Positions 23,304 to 32,441 of a DNA stretch of 61,636 nucleotides are shown piece after piece. Numbering within the stretch: the first letter of the stretch is position 1; every line of letters starts with the position of its first letter. The DNA is from Paraburkholderia silviterrae (GTDB taxonomy: Bacteria; Pseudomonadota; Gammaproteobacteria; Burkholderiales; Burkholderiaceae). The position numbers and the translations under genes are program-made. The stretch spans positions 1-61,636 of the forward strand of contig NZ_SMRP01000018.1 in the NCBI RefSeq assembly GCF_004353915.1, in the 5' to 3' direction. Below the pieces are notes generated by a model. It saw only the letters and a list, made by a program, of their open reading frames with translations. It had not been told where the DNA came from and ran no database searches.

Positions 23304-24428
23304 CTAGAACCCGTGGCGAATGCCGATGATTGCACCCATGGTCGTTCCCGTTGGGCCGTACAGCGCGCCGTTTGCCGAAAGACCGACATCCATGAGGCCG
23401 TGATTGTTGACCATGGCGAGATCACCGTAAACGTATGTGCGCTTCGACAGCGCGTATTTCAGCCCGAGCGCCGCCAACAGCCCGTGGTTGGTGGAGTTGT
23501 TTGCGTCTCTGACAACCCAGACGCCCGCGTCCGTAGAGAAGGCCGGTGTGAATTGCCAGGCGCCGCCCGCCGTATAGACGCGTTCGTTAAAGGAACCCGC
23601 AACTTTGTAGTTGATGTAGGCAGCCTTGAGTGTGACGGCACCCCATGCGTAAGCGGCGCCAAGCATACGCCCTGTGAAAGGCACCGTCGTGGGCAACGGA
23701 GTCGGGCTGGGGCCCGCGTTGCCGCTATACAGCGCAGACTCGATCCGCAAGCCGCCGTGTGTGTAGGTGAGGCGCGCGGCGTACTGGCGTCCGGCCTGAA
23801 AGTCCCCGGCTTGCCCGCCCAGAGCGATCATCGCGCCAGCCTGCAATCCCGCGATAGTCGGACTCGTGTAGGTAATGGCGTTGGGATTGAAGAGCCCGGT
23901 TGAAAAGAGCCGGCCGATATAGATCGCGGCGCCGCTGCCGAAGTACGATCCAGTCCGCGGGTCGGTCATGATGATGGCGAGTACGAAGGGCGAATACTGC
24001 GTGCCCGCCTTCACCTCGCCAAAGTCGCCGGACAGGCCGACGTAGGACTGGCGGCCGAAGAAACTTCCGTTGGAGTTGTTGAGTCCTCCATTCACGGTGC
24101 TGATGCCGCTTTCGAGTACGAATTCGGCCTTCAGGCCGGCGCCTAGGTCTTCCGTGCCTGTAAATCCAAACCGTGACCCCTCAGTGCCTCCGTCCGTCAA
24201 GGCGAATTGGTGGGCTCCGTCTTTCCCTGTAGAACCGGATCCGGTGCGGCTCGTGTAGAGCAGTCCGGTGTCGAGAACGCCATAGAGCGTGACGGAGCTT
24301 TGTGCGTGGGCGGAACTGGCGGCTCCCATCGTCATGGCGCAGGCGACGAGGGAAATAACGCTTCGGCGAATAACTCGACCACGCGTCGTCGTTGATGAAA
24401 TTTCGCGTTGCATTGGTGCGGCACCCAT
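23304..24428 (-). CDS. Outer-membrane porin, Gram-negative general type
   Basis: A 374-residue trimeric porin of the Burkholderia type. It has a long signal peptide ending SSAHA before QSSVTLYGVLDTGLLY, then FGFTGTEDLGAGLKAEFVLESGI and FFGRQSYVGLSGDFGEVKAGTQYSP, and ends IIGIRHGF with a terminal Phe. An upstream AAGAGAG favours the start at 24428; a second ATG five codons in is possible. It reads towards the LysR gene. Of the three porins in the window it is the only one on the minus strand. Confidence 0.9.
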   Translation of the reverse strand: MGAAPMQREISSTTTRGRVIRRSVISLVACAMTMGAASSAHAQSSVTLYGVLDTGLLYTSRTGSGSTGKDGAHQFALTDGGTEGSRFGFTGTEDLGAGLKAEFVLESGISTVNGGLNNSNGSFFGRQSYVGLSGDFGEVKAGTQYSPFVLAIIMTDPRTGSYFGSGAAIYIGRLFSTGLFNPNAITYTSPTIAGLQAGAMIALGGQAGDFQAGRQYAARLTYTHGGLRIESALYSGNAGPSPTPLPTTVPFTGRMLGAAYAWGAVTLKAAYINYKVAGSFNERVYTAGGAWQFTPAFSTDAGVWVVRDANNSTNHGLLAALGLKYALSKRTYVYGDLAMVNNHGLMDVGLSANGALYGPTGTTMGAIIGIRHGF

Positions 24429-24847
24429 TCGTTCTCTCTTGAAGTCGATATTGTTGAGGGAATTCCGTAATAACGCGGGAAGAATATAGTGATTCGTTAT
24501 GCGAATGAGTTTATTGACACGAAAAAAACGAACAAGTTATGGAAAACCCTTTTTCGTCTCAATCAACGCATCGACCGACGGCAAAAGTCGCGCTGAGCGG
24601 CTCTGGGCGGCGTGTACGCTCCGATGCCGATGTGCTTCAATGAAATTGATAGAGCGTATCGCGAACTCAAATGCGCGAGGCTTTATGCCTCTGGCGCGTG
24701 CTTGCATGCCAATTGTCGTGTTTGCTACAACGGAGAATCACGGCGTTAGGGGTTTCTCCTGGATTATTTTTTCATTATCCTTTTTATAAGAACTGCAAAC
24801 CAATTGATGTTTGCGCCATTCATCGAACCAGCAGAGAGGTGTGAATC
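24429..24847. other. 419-bp AT-richer divergent intergenic region
   Basis: Upstream of both the porin (minus) and the DUF4148 gene (plus). It is clearly more AT-rich than its neighbours. A possible plus-strand promoter has TTGACA at 24514-24519 and, after 17 bases, a poor TTATGG box. No gene or repeat is convincing here. A T-rich stretch (around 24765-24790) comes shortly before the DUF4148 start. Confidence 0.4.
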
Positions 24848-25162
24848 ATGATTTCACTCATCAGGAAGGCAGCGTTGGCACTCGCATGTATCTTCCCGGT
24901 GGTTTCGTTTGCACAAACCAGCCAGCCCGCGACCCGGGCACAGGTTCGGTCCGAACTGTCCGCCATCGAGCGCGCCGGTTACAGTCCGACTACGGCTAGC
25001 GACTACGATTACCCATCAAAACTGCAGGCCGCCGAGGCGCGCGTAGAGGCTCAAACCAGCATCGCTAAAACCGACAATTCCGGCTACGGCACCAGCGCCG
25101 CCGGGACGTCGCAAACTGGCCGGCCGGGGGAAACGAGCCCGAGTCCATTGCGATCGTGGTAA
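24848..25162 (+). CDS. DUF4148 domain-containing small periplasmic protein
   Basis: A 104-residue secreted protein. MISLIRKAALALACIFPVVSFAQ is a signal peptide cut after SFA. The mature part has TRAQVRSELSAIERAGYSPTTASDYDYPSKLQAAEARV, the hallmark of DUF4148, a family almost confined to Burkholderiaceae. Its function is unknown; paralogues are numerous and often stress- or growth-phase-regulated. It is a lone gene with its own upstream region. Confidence 0.9.
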   Translation: MISLIRKAALALACIFPVVSFAQTSQPATRAQVRSELSAIERAGYSPTTASDYDYPSKLQAAEARVEAQTSIAKTDNSGYGTSAAGTSQTGRPGETSPSPLRSW

Positions 25163-25345
25163 TAGCCGGGCGGCGGCAAGGCTGCAAGAAGCCCCCTTGC
25201 GCGTGCACGCCCGCCGCGCATCCGCCAAAGGCGTATCCCCCGCGGGGGCGGGCGTGAGGGGTCCACGGCCTTTTACCGCACCCGCAATAGATACTTCGGC
25301 GCGGCGCTGAGGGCCGACGAATGCCCGCGCGCCGCGACTGCGTTC

Positions 25346-26482
25346 TCAGGCTGAAACCAGATGAGGATTGGGCCTCAGAATCGGCTTCAGAACGCGCCCG
25401 CTTTCCGAGTCGGCACAGGCCTCATTGATCTCATCCAGCGCGTAGAATTTGACGAGTTTGTCGAATGGGAAGCGGCCTTGCTTCCAGAGCTCGATCAGGC
25501 GTGGAATAAAGACATCGGGAACGCTGTCCCCCTGTATGACCCCTCGCAGGGTGCGGCCGAACAGGATGGTATTCATGTCGAATGTGGCTTCCGTGCCGAA
25601 CGGTGCGCCGCCCACGAGTGCGCAAACTCCGGTGGGCCGCAGGCACTCCAATGCCTGGCGCAGCACCTTGGGATTCGCGGTGGATTCGATTGAGTATTCG
25701 GCGCCGAGTCCGTTGGTGAGCGCGGCCACTGCCTTGACGACATCGACGCCATCGGGATGACGCGCATTGATCGCTGCTGTGGCGCCCAATTCTCTCGCCA
25801 GCTGCAGACGGCTTTCCACGATGTCGACCACGATAATCGTGGCGCAGCCCGCCAGTTTCGCGGCCATGACGGCGGAAAGGCCAACGGAGCCCGCGCCGAA
25901 CACGACGATGCTCGACCCCGCGGCCGGGCGCAGCGCGTTCAGTACGGTGCCGGCGCCCGTGGAAATACCGCAGCCCAACGGGCCCATCAAGTCGAGCGGC
26001 ACGGACGGGTCGATCTTGACGACATTGCGCTCGGTGGCAAGCGAATAGGTCCCAAACGACGATTGCGAGAAGAAATAGCCTCCAACGGACTCGCCTTCTT
26101 CAGAGCGGTAGGTGCTGCTGCCATCGCCACGACGCGCGCCGAAATTGCGCGGAAAGCCCTCAATGCAATACCCGGCCTTGCCGCTTTGGCAGTTTTCGCA
26201 TTTTCCGCAGGAGCCGTAGGCGAGTACGACGTGGTCGCCCACCGCCACTTTCGTGACCGATGCGCCGACCTTCACGACAATGCCGGCGCCCTCATGACCC
26301 AGCACCGCGGGCAGCGGCACGGGATAGTGTTGGTCCCGCACGGTCAAATCAGTGTGACAGACCCCCACGCCAGCAATCTCGACAATGATTTCGCCTTCCT
26401 GCGGCTCATCGAGCAGCAGATGTCTGATCTGGAAGGGCTTTGCCTTCTCAGTGGCCACCGCGCACGTACAATTCCATACCAT
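25346..26482 (-). CDS. Zinc-dependent aryl-alcohol (benzyl alcohol-type) dehydrogenase
   Basis: A 378-residue NAD(P)-dependent medium-chain alcohol dehydrogenase. GVGVCHTDLTVRD gives the catalytic zinc cysteine, LGHEGAGIV the histidine, and GSCGKCENCQSGKAGYC the four cysteines of the structural zinc. The Rossmann motif is VVFGAGSVGLSAVMAAKLAG. It resembles XylB-like benzyl alcohol dehydrogenases, oxidising an aromatic alcohol to the aldehyde. The start at 26482 has AGGAG six bases ahead. The aldehyde dehydrogenase gene ends 53 bp upstream in the same direction, so the two form an alcohol-to-acid pair. Confidence 0.87.
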   Translation of the reverse strand: MVWNCTCAVATEKAKPFQIRHLLLDEPQEGEIIVEIAGVGVCHTDLTVRDQHYPVPLPAVLGHEGAGIVVKVGASVTKVAVGDHVVLAYGSCGKCENCQSGKAGYCIEGFPRNFGARRGDGSSTYRSEEGESVGGYFFSQSSFGTYSLATERNVVKIDPSVPLDLMGPLGCGISTGAGTVLNALRPAAGSSIVVFGAGSVGLSAVMAAKLAGCATIIVVDIVESRLQLARELGATAAINARHPDGVDVVKAVAALTNGLGAEYSIESTANPKVLRQALECLRPTGVCALVGGAPFGTEATFDMNTILFGRTLRGVIQGDSVPDVFIPRLIELWKQGRFPFDKLVKFYALDEINEACADSESGRVLKPILRPNPHLVSA

Positions 26483-26535
26483 GTTGCTCTCCTGTCTCAT
26501 CTTCTAATGGGTGAACCGGTCCTGCCAGTCGATTG

Positions 26536-28005
26536 CTAGAACGGATAGTCGGGGACCGTTTCGGCGACGGTCAGCCATCGCCAGTACGTGTATTCATCGA
26601 GCGATGTCACGTTGCCCGAGCGCGCGCCGTTGCCGGATGCCCCTGTTCCGCCGATCGGTCCGAAGATCTCGTGAACCACCGTCTGGTCGTTCACGTGTGC
26701 AATGCCCGTCTTCAGGCGCTTCGCGATACGAACCGCGCGCGCCTCATTGGCGCTGAAGACCGAAGCCGCGAGTCCATATTCCGTGTCGTTGGCGAGTGCA
26801 ATGGCCTGCTCGTCGGTGCTGAATGACGTGATGGGCGCCACCGGCGCGAAAATCTCCTCGCTGAATACCGGCATCTGCGCAGTGACGCCGCTCAGCACGG
26901 TGGGCTCGAAGTAGAGGCCGTTCACATTGCCGCCGGCTTCAATCTTCGCGCCAAGCGCGACACTCTCGGCCACGATCTGGCGCGCGCGTTCGGCTTGCCT
27001 CGCGTTGATCATCGGGCCGATATGCACGTGTTGACGGTGCGGATCGCCCACTTGCAATGTGGACGCCCGACGCGCCAGCAGTTCCGTATAGCGGTGAAGC
27101 ACCGACTCGTGAACGAGATGCCGCCCGGCCGAAAAGCAAATTTGCCCCTGGTGAAAGAACGACGAGAACGCGCCCGCGGAGCTGGCCCGCTCGAGGTCGG
27201 CGTCGTCCAGAATGATCAGCGCATTATTGCCGCCGAGCTCCAGTGCGGTTCGCTTCAGCAAGCGCCCAGCCACCTCGCCGATGCGCCGGCCGACGTTCGT
27301 GGAGCCGGTGAACGAGATCATGCTCACATGCGGGTCGGCCACCAGCGCTTCACCCGCTTCCGGGCCACCGGGGACCACGTGCAACACACCGGGCGGCAAC
27401 CCGGCCTCTTCAAAGAGTCGTGCGATCAGCAACCCACCGGAGACGGGGGTTTGAATGTCAGGCTTGAGGACGACCGCATTGCCCAGCACGAGTGCGGGAA
27501 ATAGCGCGCGCGCCGCGAGGATGAGGGGGGAATTCCACGGCGTGATCAGGCCAACCACGCCCACTGGAACGCGTTCGGCGTAGCTGGGCCGACCACCCGT
27601 AGTCGCCAGCATCTCCCCGACCGGCCTGCTGGCAAGGGCCGCCGCCTCCAGTGCCTCGCGCGCGGTTGCCGCGATCTCGAAGCGTGCCTTCGGCTGAATC
27701 GATCCGGTCTCCTGAACGATCCATGTCGTCACTTCATCGGCGTTGGCTTCAAGGAGTGCGCTGAATTTCCGAAGGACGTCTGCCCGGAGTGGACCGGGGA
27801 CGGCCGCCCACTCCACCTGGGCATCCCGGGCGGCCACCGCAGCCGCAGCGATGTCCTGCGCGTTTGCAACCCCAGCCTGGAACAGCCAGTCGCCGGTCGC
27901 TTTCTCAACCACTGTGATCGTGCCGCCGTGGGCCGACCGCCAGTCCGTGCTGAAGATTTTTCCGGATTGAGAGGACCCAATGAGATGTTCAGTGGATGTG
28001 TTCAT
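26536..28005 (-). CDS. Aldehyde dehydrogenase, benzaldehyde/vanillin dehydrogenase type
   Basis: A 489-residue NAD(P)-dependent aldehyde dehydrogenase. It has PVGVVGLITPWNSPLILAAR, SFTGSTNVGRRIGEVAG, TALELGGNNALIILDDAD with the general-base Glu, and GQICFSAGRH with the catalytic cysteine. The NNALI and ICFSAGR spellings match the XylC/Vdh (benzaldehyde, vanillin) branch. With the adjacent aryl-alcohol dehydrogenase it would convert a benzylic alcohol to an aromatic acid, possibly feeding one of the ring-cleavage modules. The start at 28005 is preferred over an ATG 39 bases earlier that lacks a ribosome site. Confidence 0.88.
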   Translation of the reverse strand: MNTSTEHLIGSSQSGKIFSTDWRSAHGGTITVVEKATGDWLFQAGVANAQDIAAAAVAARDAQVEWAAVPGPLRADVLRKFSALLEANADEVTTWIVQETGSIQPKARFEIAATAREALEAAALASRPVGEMLATTGGRPSYAERVPVGVVGLITPWNSPLILAARALFPALVLGNAVVLKPDIQTPVSGGLLIARLFEEAGLPPGVLHVVPGGPEAGEALVADPHVSMISFTGSTNVGRRIGEVAGRLLKRTALELGGNNALIILDDADLERASSAGAFSSFFHQGQICFSAGRHLVHESVLHRYTELLARRASTLQVGDPHRQHVHIGPMINARQAERARQIVAESVALGAKIEAGGNVNGLYFEPTVLSGVTAQMPVFSEEIFAPVAPITSFSTDEQAIALANDTEYGLAASVFSANEARAVRIAKRLKTGIAHVNDQTVVHEIFGPIGGTGASGNGARSGNVTSLDEYTYWRWLTVAETVPDYPF

Positions 28006-28398
28006 GCCTTGCTCGGAGTGATTTTCAATTTGCCGTATCGCCATGCATTGGAGCGTGGCGAAGCCGAACTACCGCAGGGAGGCGAACCTTGTGTCTTGAC
28101 GGGCCCAACGTCTCCTGGGATGCATCCGTTATAGGCCCTGCGTTCTGGCCGGTCGATAGGCAGGCGAATGATATGGGCTATCAATATTTTTGATTCCTCT
28201 CTCATGCCGGCTCTAGCCCCGCATTGGCGGCCGAATCCCATCGTTCTACCGGGAGCAATGTTGCGTTGCTCACTGGCGAGTAGGCACACGCCGCACGCGG
28301 AGATAGCATGCCTCTCAATCGAACCGTTAACCGTGACTTCGGCGCGCTGCCGATTTCGCCCATACCCGTTATTCGGGTGCAAGTAGAGGGATGCACAC
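28006..28398. other. 393-bp divergent intergenic region
   Basis: Lies between the aldehyde dehydrogenase (minus) and the pirin gene (plus). Short reading frames here show no family resemblance. It must carry promoters for both directions, but no pair of boxes or operator palindrome stands out. Confidence 0.35.
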
Positions 28399-29097
28399 AT
28401 GCTTACTCACCGGCGTTGGGACTCACTGGACGCAGCGGATGCAGGCTGGCTCCGCGCGAAATATCACTTCGTGGTCAGCGCGGACGGCAACCACGATCAT
28501 TCGGCATTGGGGCCGTTGATCGTCTGGAACGACGATGAGATCGACGTTGGCGCTGGCTTCCCGACGCACGGGCACCGCGACGTGGAAATCATCACCTATG
28601 TACGCCAGGGCGTGATCGAGCATCGCGACACCTTGGGTTCCGAGGGCCGGATTCAGGCGGGCGACGTCCAGGTGATGAGCGCCGGCACGGGCATTCGTCA
28701 TTCCGAATTCAATGGTGGCGACGTGCCGCTCAAGGTTTATCAGATCTGGCTGCGTCCGCGTGCGGGCGGCGGCGCGCCGCGGTGGGATACGAAGCCGTTT
28801 CCCAAAGGAGACCGGTCTGGACGATTCGTTATCCTTGCGAGTGGCTTTGAGGAGGATGCCGATGCGTTGCCCATACGAGCGGCCGCGCGCGTGCTCGGCG
28901 CAACGCTGAAGACGGGCGAGCGCATTCAACAGGCGCTGAGTGCGTCGCGATGCGCCTATCTCGTCGTGGCCTCGGGATCGATCGAAGTGAATGGCGAACA
29001 CGTGGGGCCGCTGGATGGCGTGGCCATCACGCAAGTGGCGGCGGCCGAGATCTCCGCCCTCGAAGATTCCGAGCTGGTGATGGTGGACATCGGCTGA
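28399..29097 (+). CDS. Pirin family protein (bicupin, quercetinase-like)
   Basis: A 232-residue pirin of the YhhW type. The metal-binding first cupin shows HGHRDVEIITYVRQGVIEHRDTLG with the conserved histidines, then VQVMSAGTGIRHSEFN with the further His and Glu region. Family members are iron or other metal cupins, some with quercetin dioxygenase activity and others regulatory. It starts the plus-strand group followed by DoxX (48 bp) and a Rieske oxygenase. Role here unknown; redox sensing or detoxification of phenolics would fit. Confidence 0.88.
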   Translation: MLTHRRWDSLDAADAGWLRAKYHFVVSADGNHDHSALGPLIVWNDDEIDVGAGFPTHGHRDVEIITYVRQGVIEHRDTLGSEGRIQAGDVQVMSAGTGIRHSEFNGGDVPLKVYQIWLRPRAGGGAPRWDTKPFPKGDRSGRFVILASGFEEDADALPIRAAARVLGATLKTGERIQQALSASRCAYLVVASGSIEVNGEHVGPLDGVAITQVAAAEISALEDSELVMVDIG

Positions 29098-29144
29098 GCA
29101 CCTTATTTCACAATCCACTCAATAACGACATTTCGGAGGTTTTC

Positions 29145-29567
29145 ATGGATCGCTACAAGTTTCTTCCGCTGCTGGGTCGCGTTCTGATCGGCGCACCGTT
29201 TTTGATGAGCGGGCTCGGCAAGCTGGCTGCGTATGGCGCGACCGTCGGCTATATCGCCGCTGTCGGTCTGCCGGTGCCGCCGCTCGCGTTTATCGTCTCG
29301 GTGCTCATCGAGGCGGGCGGCGGGTTGCTGCTGATCTCGGGCTACCGGGCCCGCGCGGTGGCAGCGGCCATGGCCGTGTTCTGCGTGGTCACTGCGATGT
29401 TCTTCCATCACAACTTCGCGGATCAGAACCAGATGATTCACTTCCTGAAGAACGTGATGATGGCCGGCGGCCTGCTGCAGATCGCTTACTTCGGCGCCGG
29501 CGCGTTCAGCCTGGACGCGCGCGCCGGGCGGGCATCCGCGCGTGGGGCGGCGGCCAGCGCGAGCTGA
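29145..29567 (+). CDS. DoxX family inner-membrane protein
   Basis: A 140-residue membrane protein with four helices. YKFLPLLGRVLIGAPFLMSGLGKLAAYG is the DoxX N-terminal motif, and an MFFHHNF loop and FLKNVMMAGGLLQIAYFG follow. DoxX-like proteins are commonly found beside pirins and redox enzymes; their biochemical role is not settled, though links to sulfur metabolism and oxidative stress are known. TCGGAGG lies just upstream of the ATG. It is cotranscribed with the pirin gene. Confidence 0.88.
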   Translation: MDRYKFLPLLGRVLIGAPFLMSGLGKLAAYGATVGYIAAVGLPVPPLAFIVSVLIEAGGGLLLISGYRARAVAAAMAVFCVVTAMFFHHNFADQNQMIHFLKNVMMAGGLLQIAYFGAGAFSLDARAGRASARGAAASAS

Positions 29568-29742
29568 TCGTCGGTCATCCGCTGCGGTCTTCGCGGGGCC
29601 GCGCCATGTCGATCGCTACATGGACTACATGGCCGATGAGGGATGGGAGACGCGTTCGCTTCTGAATATCGTTGTGCACATGGCAGGCCGGAACCGGCGT
29701 TCCGTGCCGCCGTGACCCACTCACACGATTCAGGAGACGCGA

Positions 29743-30798
29743 ATGACTCAACCCCAGGTGGTGACGCTGACCCGCGCCGGGGCGCCCGCCATGCCCCGCA
29801 ACTGTACTTTCGATTCCCACGACTGGGAGATTCTCAGCCGCTACTGGCATCCCGTCGCGTTCGCGCACGAGGTGGGCGACAAGCCGCTCGGCGTCACGCT
29901 GCTCGACGAATCGCTCGTGCTGTTTCGCTCGGCGGGGCGGGTCGTTGCGGCGCGCGATGTGTGCCCGCATCGCGGCGCGCCACTCAGCCGCGGATGGGTC
30001 AACGGCGACAATCTCGTTTGTCCCTACCACGGCCTCGAATATGGGGCGAGCGGCAAATGCAACCACATTCCCTCGCAACCGGCGGGCGCGATTCCCGAAC
30101 GCCTGTGCCTGACGACGTACGCGGCGCAGGAAGCGTATGGGCTCGTGTGGGTGTCGCTCGGCGGCGGTGAGCTGCCGTTGCCCGATTTCCCGGCCTGGAA
30201 CACGGACGGGTATCAGCAAATCCTTCCGCCGTCGATCGACATCCGCGCTTCAGCCGGGCGGCAAACCGAAGGTTTCATCGATGTCGCGCATTTCGCGTGG
30301 ATTCATCACGACAGCTTCGCGGATCGCCACAATCCCGTGGTTCCGCAGTACTCCGTCGAGCGGCGTCCGAACGGCCTGCGCGCGGAATATGTGAGCACCG
30401 TGAGCAACTTCCCGAAGTCGATGCAGCATCGTGCGCCAGAGGGCTTTCCGTGGCGCCGCGTGTTCGAGGTCGACGTGCCGTTCTTCGCCCGGCTCACGGT
30501 GCACTTTCCCGAGAACGGACGCCTGGCTATCCTCAATGCTGCGAGCCCGGTGTCGGCGCGGCTCACGCGCCTCTTCGTCCCTATCGCGCGCAATTTCGAC
30601 CAGGATTTACCGCTCGACGATGTCTACGCGTTCAACCGTCAGGTATTCGAAGAGGACCGCGCGATTGTGGAGCTGCAGTGCCCGGAAGATCTGCCGATCG
30701 ACCGTTCCCTCGAAGCGCCGATTTTCGCCGACCGCTCCTCCGGTGCATACCGGCGCGCGCTCGCGGAGATCGGGCTCGGACAAGCCTATGTCCGTTGA
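29743..30798 (+). CDS. Rieske non-heme iron oxygenase, VanA/PobA-like aromatic ring-hydroxylating or demethylating oxygenase
   Basis: A 351-residue oxygenase subunit. The Rieske [2Fe-2S] centre is bound by Cys74, His76, Cys93 and His96 (CPHRGAPLS...CPYHGLEY). The mononuclear iron site is in EGFIDVAHFAWIHHDSF, with His183 and His188. The length and the lack of a beta-subunit gene fit the single-component VanA/phthalate-oxygenase branch, which demethylates or hydroxylates aromatic acids. No [2Fe-2S] reductase of the VanB type follows; instead rubredoxin (22 bp downstream) and rubredoxin reductase genes follow. The DoxX stop is 175 bp upstream, so a separate promoter is possible. The substrate is unknown. 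Confidence 0.87.
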   Translation: MTQPQVVTLTRAGAPAMPRNCTFDSHDWEILSRYWHPVAFAHEVGDKPLGVTLLDESLVLFRSAGRVVAARDVCPHRGAPLSRGWVNGDNLVCPYHGLEYGASGKCNHIPSQPAGAIPERLCLTTYAAQEAYGLVWVSLGGGELPLPDFPAWNTDGYQQILPPSIDIRASAGRQTEGFIDVAHFAWIHHDSFADRHNPVVPQYSVERRPNGLRAEYVSTVSNFPKSMQHRAPEGFPWRRVFEVDVPFFARLTVHFPENGRLAILNAASPVSARLTRLFVPIARNFDQDLPLDDVYAFNRQVFEEDRAIVELQCPEDLPIDRSLEAPIFADRSSGAYRRALAEIGLGQAYVR

Positions 30799-30820
30799 TG
30801 CAGGCAGCAGAGGAGAATTC

Positions 30821-30988
30821 ATGAAGATCTGGGAATGCGTGATCTGCGGGTTTCGCTACGACGAGGCCGAAGGATTGCCCGAGGCGGGCATTGCGCCGGG
30901 TACGCGCTGGGAGGACGTGCCTGAGGACTGGATGTGTCCGGACTGCGCGACCGGCAAGCACGACTTCGAGATGCAGGTGGTGGCATGA
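30821..30988 (+). CDS. Rubredoxin
   Basis: A 55-residue electron carrier with one iron held by four cysteines, Cys6 and Cys9 (CVICG) and Cys39 and Cys42 (CPDC). WECVICGFRYDEAEG, PGTRWEDVPEDWMCPDC is the complete rubredoxin pattern. AGAGGAG lies upstream of the ATG. Rubredoxins usually feed alkane hydroxylases (AlkB), but here the gene sits between a Rieske oxygenase and a rubredoxin reductase and overlaps the latter by four bases, so it probably passes electrons to the oxygenase. Confidence 0.95.
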   Translation: MKIWECVICGFRYDEAEGLPEAGIAPGTRWEDVPEDWMCPDCATGKHDFEMQVVA

Positions 30989-32175
30989 GGCCTTCCGAAC
31001 ACGCTGAGGCGCTGAGCGATCCCGTCGTGATCGTCGGCACGGGGCTCGCCGGCTATACGGTGGCGCGCGAGTTGCGCAAGCTCGAGGCCAAAACGCCCGT
31101 GGTTATCGTGAGCCGCGATGACGGCAGCTTCTATTCGAAGCCCACGCTCTCGAATGCGCTGGCGATGAAGAAGGCGCCTCACGAACTCGCGAGCTTCACG
31201 GCGCAGGCGATGGCAGCGCAACTGGATGCGCGCGTCTGGACCCATCGCCACGTCGAGCGCATCTTGCCGGGCGAGCATGCGATCGTCGTCGACGGACAGC
31301 GGCTGCGTTATCGCGCGCTGGTGCTGGCAACCGGGGCCGACCCGCGACGCGTGCCGGTCGAAGGCGATGGCGCCGGCGACGTGCTGTCGATCAACGACCT
31401 TGGCGACTACGCTCGCTTTAGAGAGGCACTAACGTCGAGCGAGGCGGTGGCCATACTCGGCGCGGGTCTGATTGGCTGCGAGTTCGCCAACGATCTGGTG
31501 GCCGCGGGCCACCGGGTGTGCCTGATCGACCCGGCCGGCGCACCGCTCTCGCGGCTGTTGCCCGCCGAGGCCGGGGCGGTGTATTCGCGCGCGTTGTCGG
31601 GCGCGGGTGTCGATGTGCGGCTGGGCTGCGGGGTCGCGTCGGTGGCGCGCCACGGTTCGGGTTATCGCCTGACGCTGACCGACGGCAATGCAGTCGATGT
31701 CGATATCGTCGTCTCGGCCATCGGCCTCGTGCCGCGAACGGCGCTCGCGAGCGCGGCCGGGTTGCGGACCGAAGGTGGCATCAGCACGGATGCCTGGTGC
31801 CGCGCGGACGCGCCAGACGTGTACGCGCTCGGCGACTGCGCGGCCATCGAAGGCCGCGTGCAGCCCTACGTGCTGCCCATCATGCATGCGGCGCGCGCGC
31901 TTGCCCGTACCTTGTCCGGCACGCTCACGCGCGTCGATTTCCCGGTGATGCCGGTCGTGGTCAAAACACCGGCCGTACCGGCTGTCGTGGTGACGCCAGC
32001 GGCGCCAGGCGGACGCTGGACGCTCGAGACGGCCGCACAGGATGCGCCGCACGCGGTGCGCGCGGTCTGCGAAGACGCCGCAACGAAATGCATGACGGGC
32101 TTTGCCCTGGTGGGTGCCGCCACCGCGGACAAAGCCGCCTTGTTGAAGCAGATGGCCTCGGCCATGGCCGGGTAG
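30985..32175 (+). CDS. FAD-dependent rubredoxin--NAD(+) reductase
   Basis: A 396-residue flavoprotein of the AlkT/RubB type. The FAD Rossmann motif is VVIVGTGLAGYTVARELRKL, the NAD motif is AILGAGLIGCEFANDLVAAGH, and DVYALGDCAAIEG is the second FAD contact. The C-terminal part (MPVVVKTPAVPAVVV) is the rubredoxin-reductase-specific domain. It moves electrons from NAD(P)H to rubredoxin. The ATG overlaps the rubredoxin stop (ATGA). Together with the two genes before it, this forms a self-contained oxygenase system. Confidence 0.9.
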   Translation: MRPSEHAEALSDPVVIVGTGLAGYTVARELRKLEAKTPVVIVSRDDGSFYSKPTLSNALAMKKAPHELASFTAQAMAAQLDARVWTHRHVERILPGEHAIVVDGQRLRYRALVLATGADPRRVPVEGDGAGDVLSINDLGDYARFREALTSSEAVAILGAGLIGCEFANDLVAAGHRVCLIDPAGAPLSRLLPAEAGAVYSRALSGAGVDVRLGCGVASVARHGSGYRLTLTDGNAVDVDIVVSAIGLVPRTALASAAGLRTEGGISTDAWCRADAPDVYALGDCAAIEGRVQPYVLPIMHAARALARTLSGTLTRVDFPVMPVVVKTPAVPAVVVTPAAPGGRWTLETAAQDAPHAVRAVCEDAATKCMTGFALVGAATADKAALLKQMASAMAG

Positions 32176-32316
32176 CCGAAGCGCAGCGTCATCGACAACC
32201 GGGCGCGGCCACACCGCGTCCGGCGACAGGTAGCTTTCGCTGACCGACCCCTGTTGCGCATGGGCGCTCATGTCCGGAACCCTGTCTCCCGGATTGAGTT
32301 GCCTGGCGTTTTCACG

Positions 32317-32342
32317 CCGCGAGCCATGCTCGCGGTTTTTTT
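32317..32342 (+). terminator. Intrinsic terminator after the rubredoxin reductase gene
   Basis: CCGCGAG (32317-32323), a five-base loop and CTCGCGG (32329-32335) form a perfect 7-bp GC-rich stem, followed directly by seven T residues (32336-32342). It lies about 140 bp after the reductase stop and before the convergent LysR gene. It should end the pirin/Rieske transcript. Confidence 0.85.
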
Positions 32343-32441
32343 CGTTCCGCATCCTGATAGAGGGCCCGCGCGAACGCGCACGCGCTCGACGGAGTGATGT
32401 TCGAGCCACGCCGGTTTTTCGTGGGCGCTTCGCGTCCCCCT

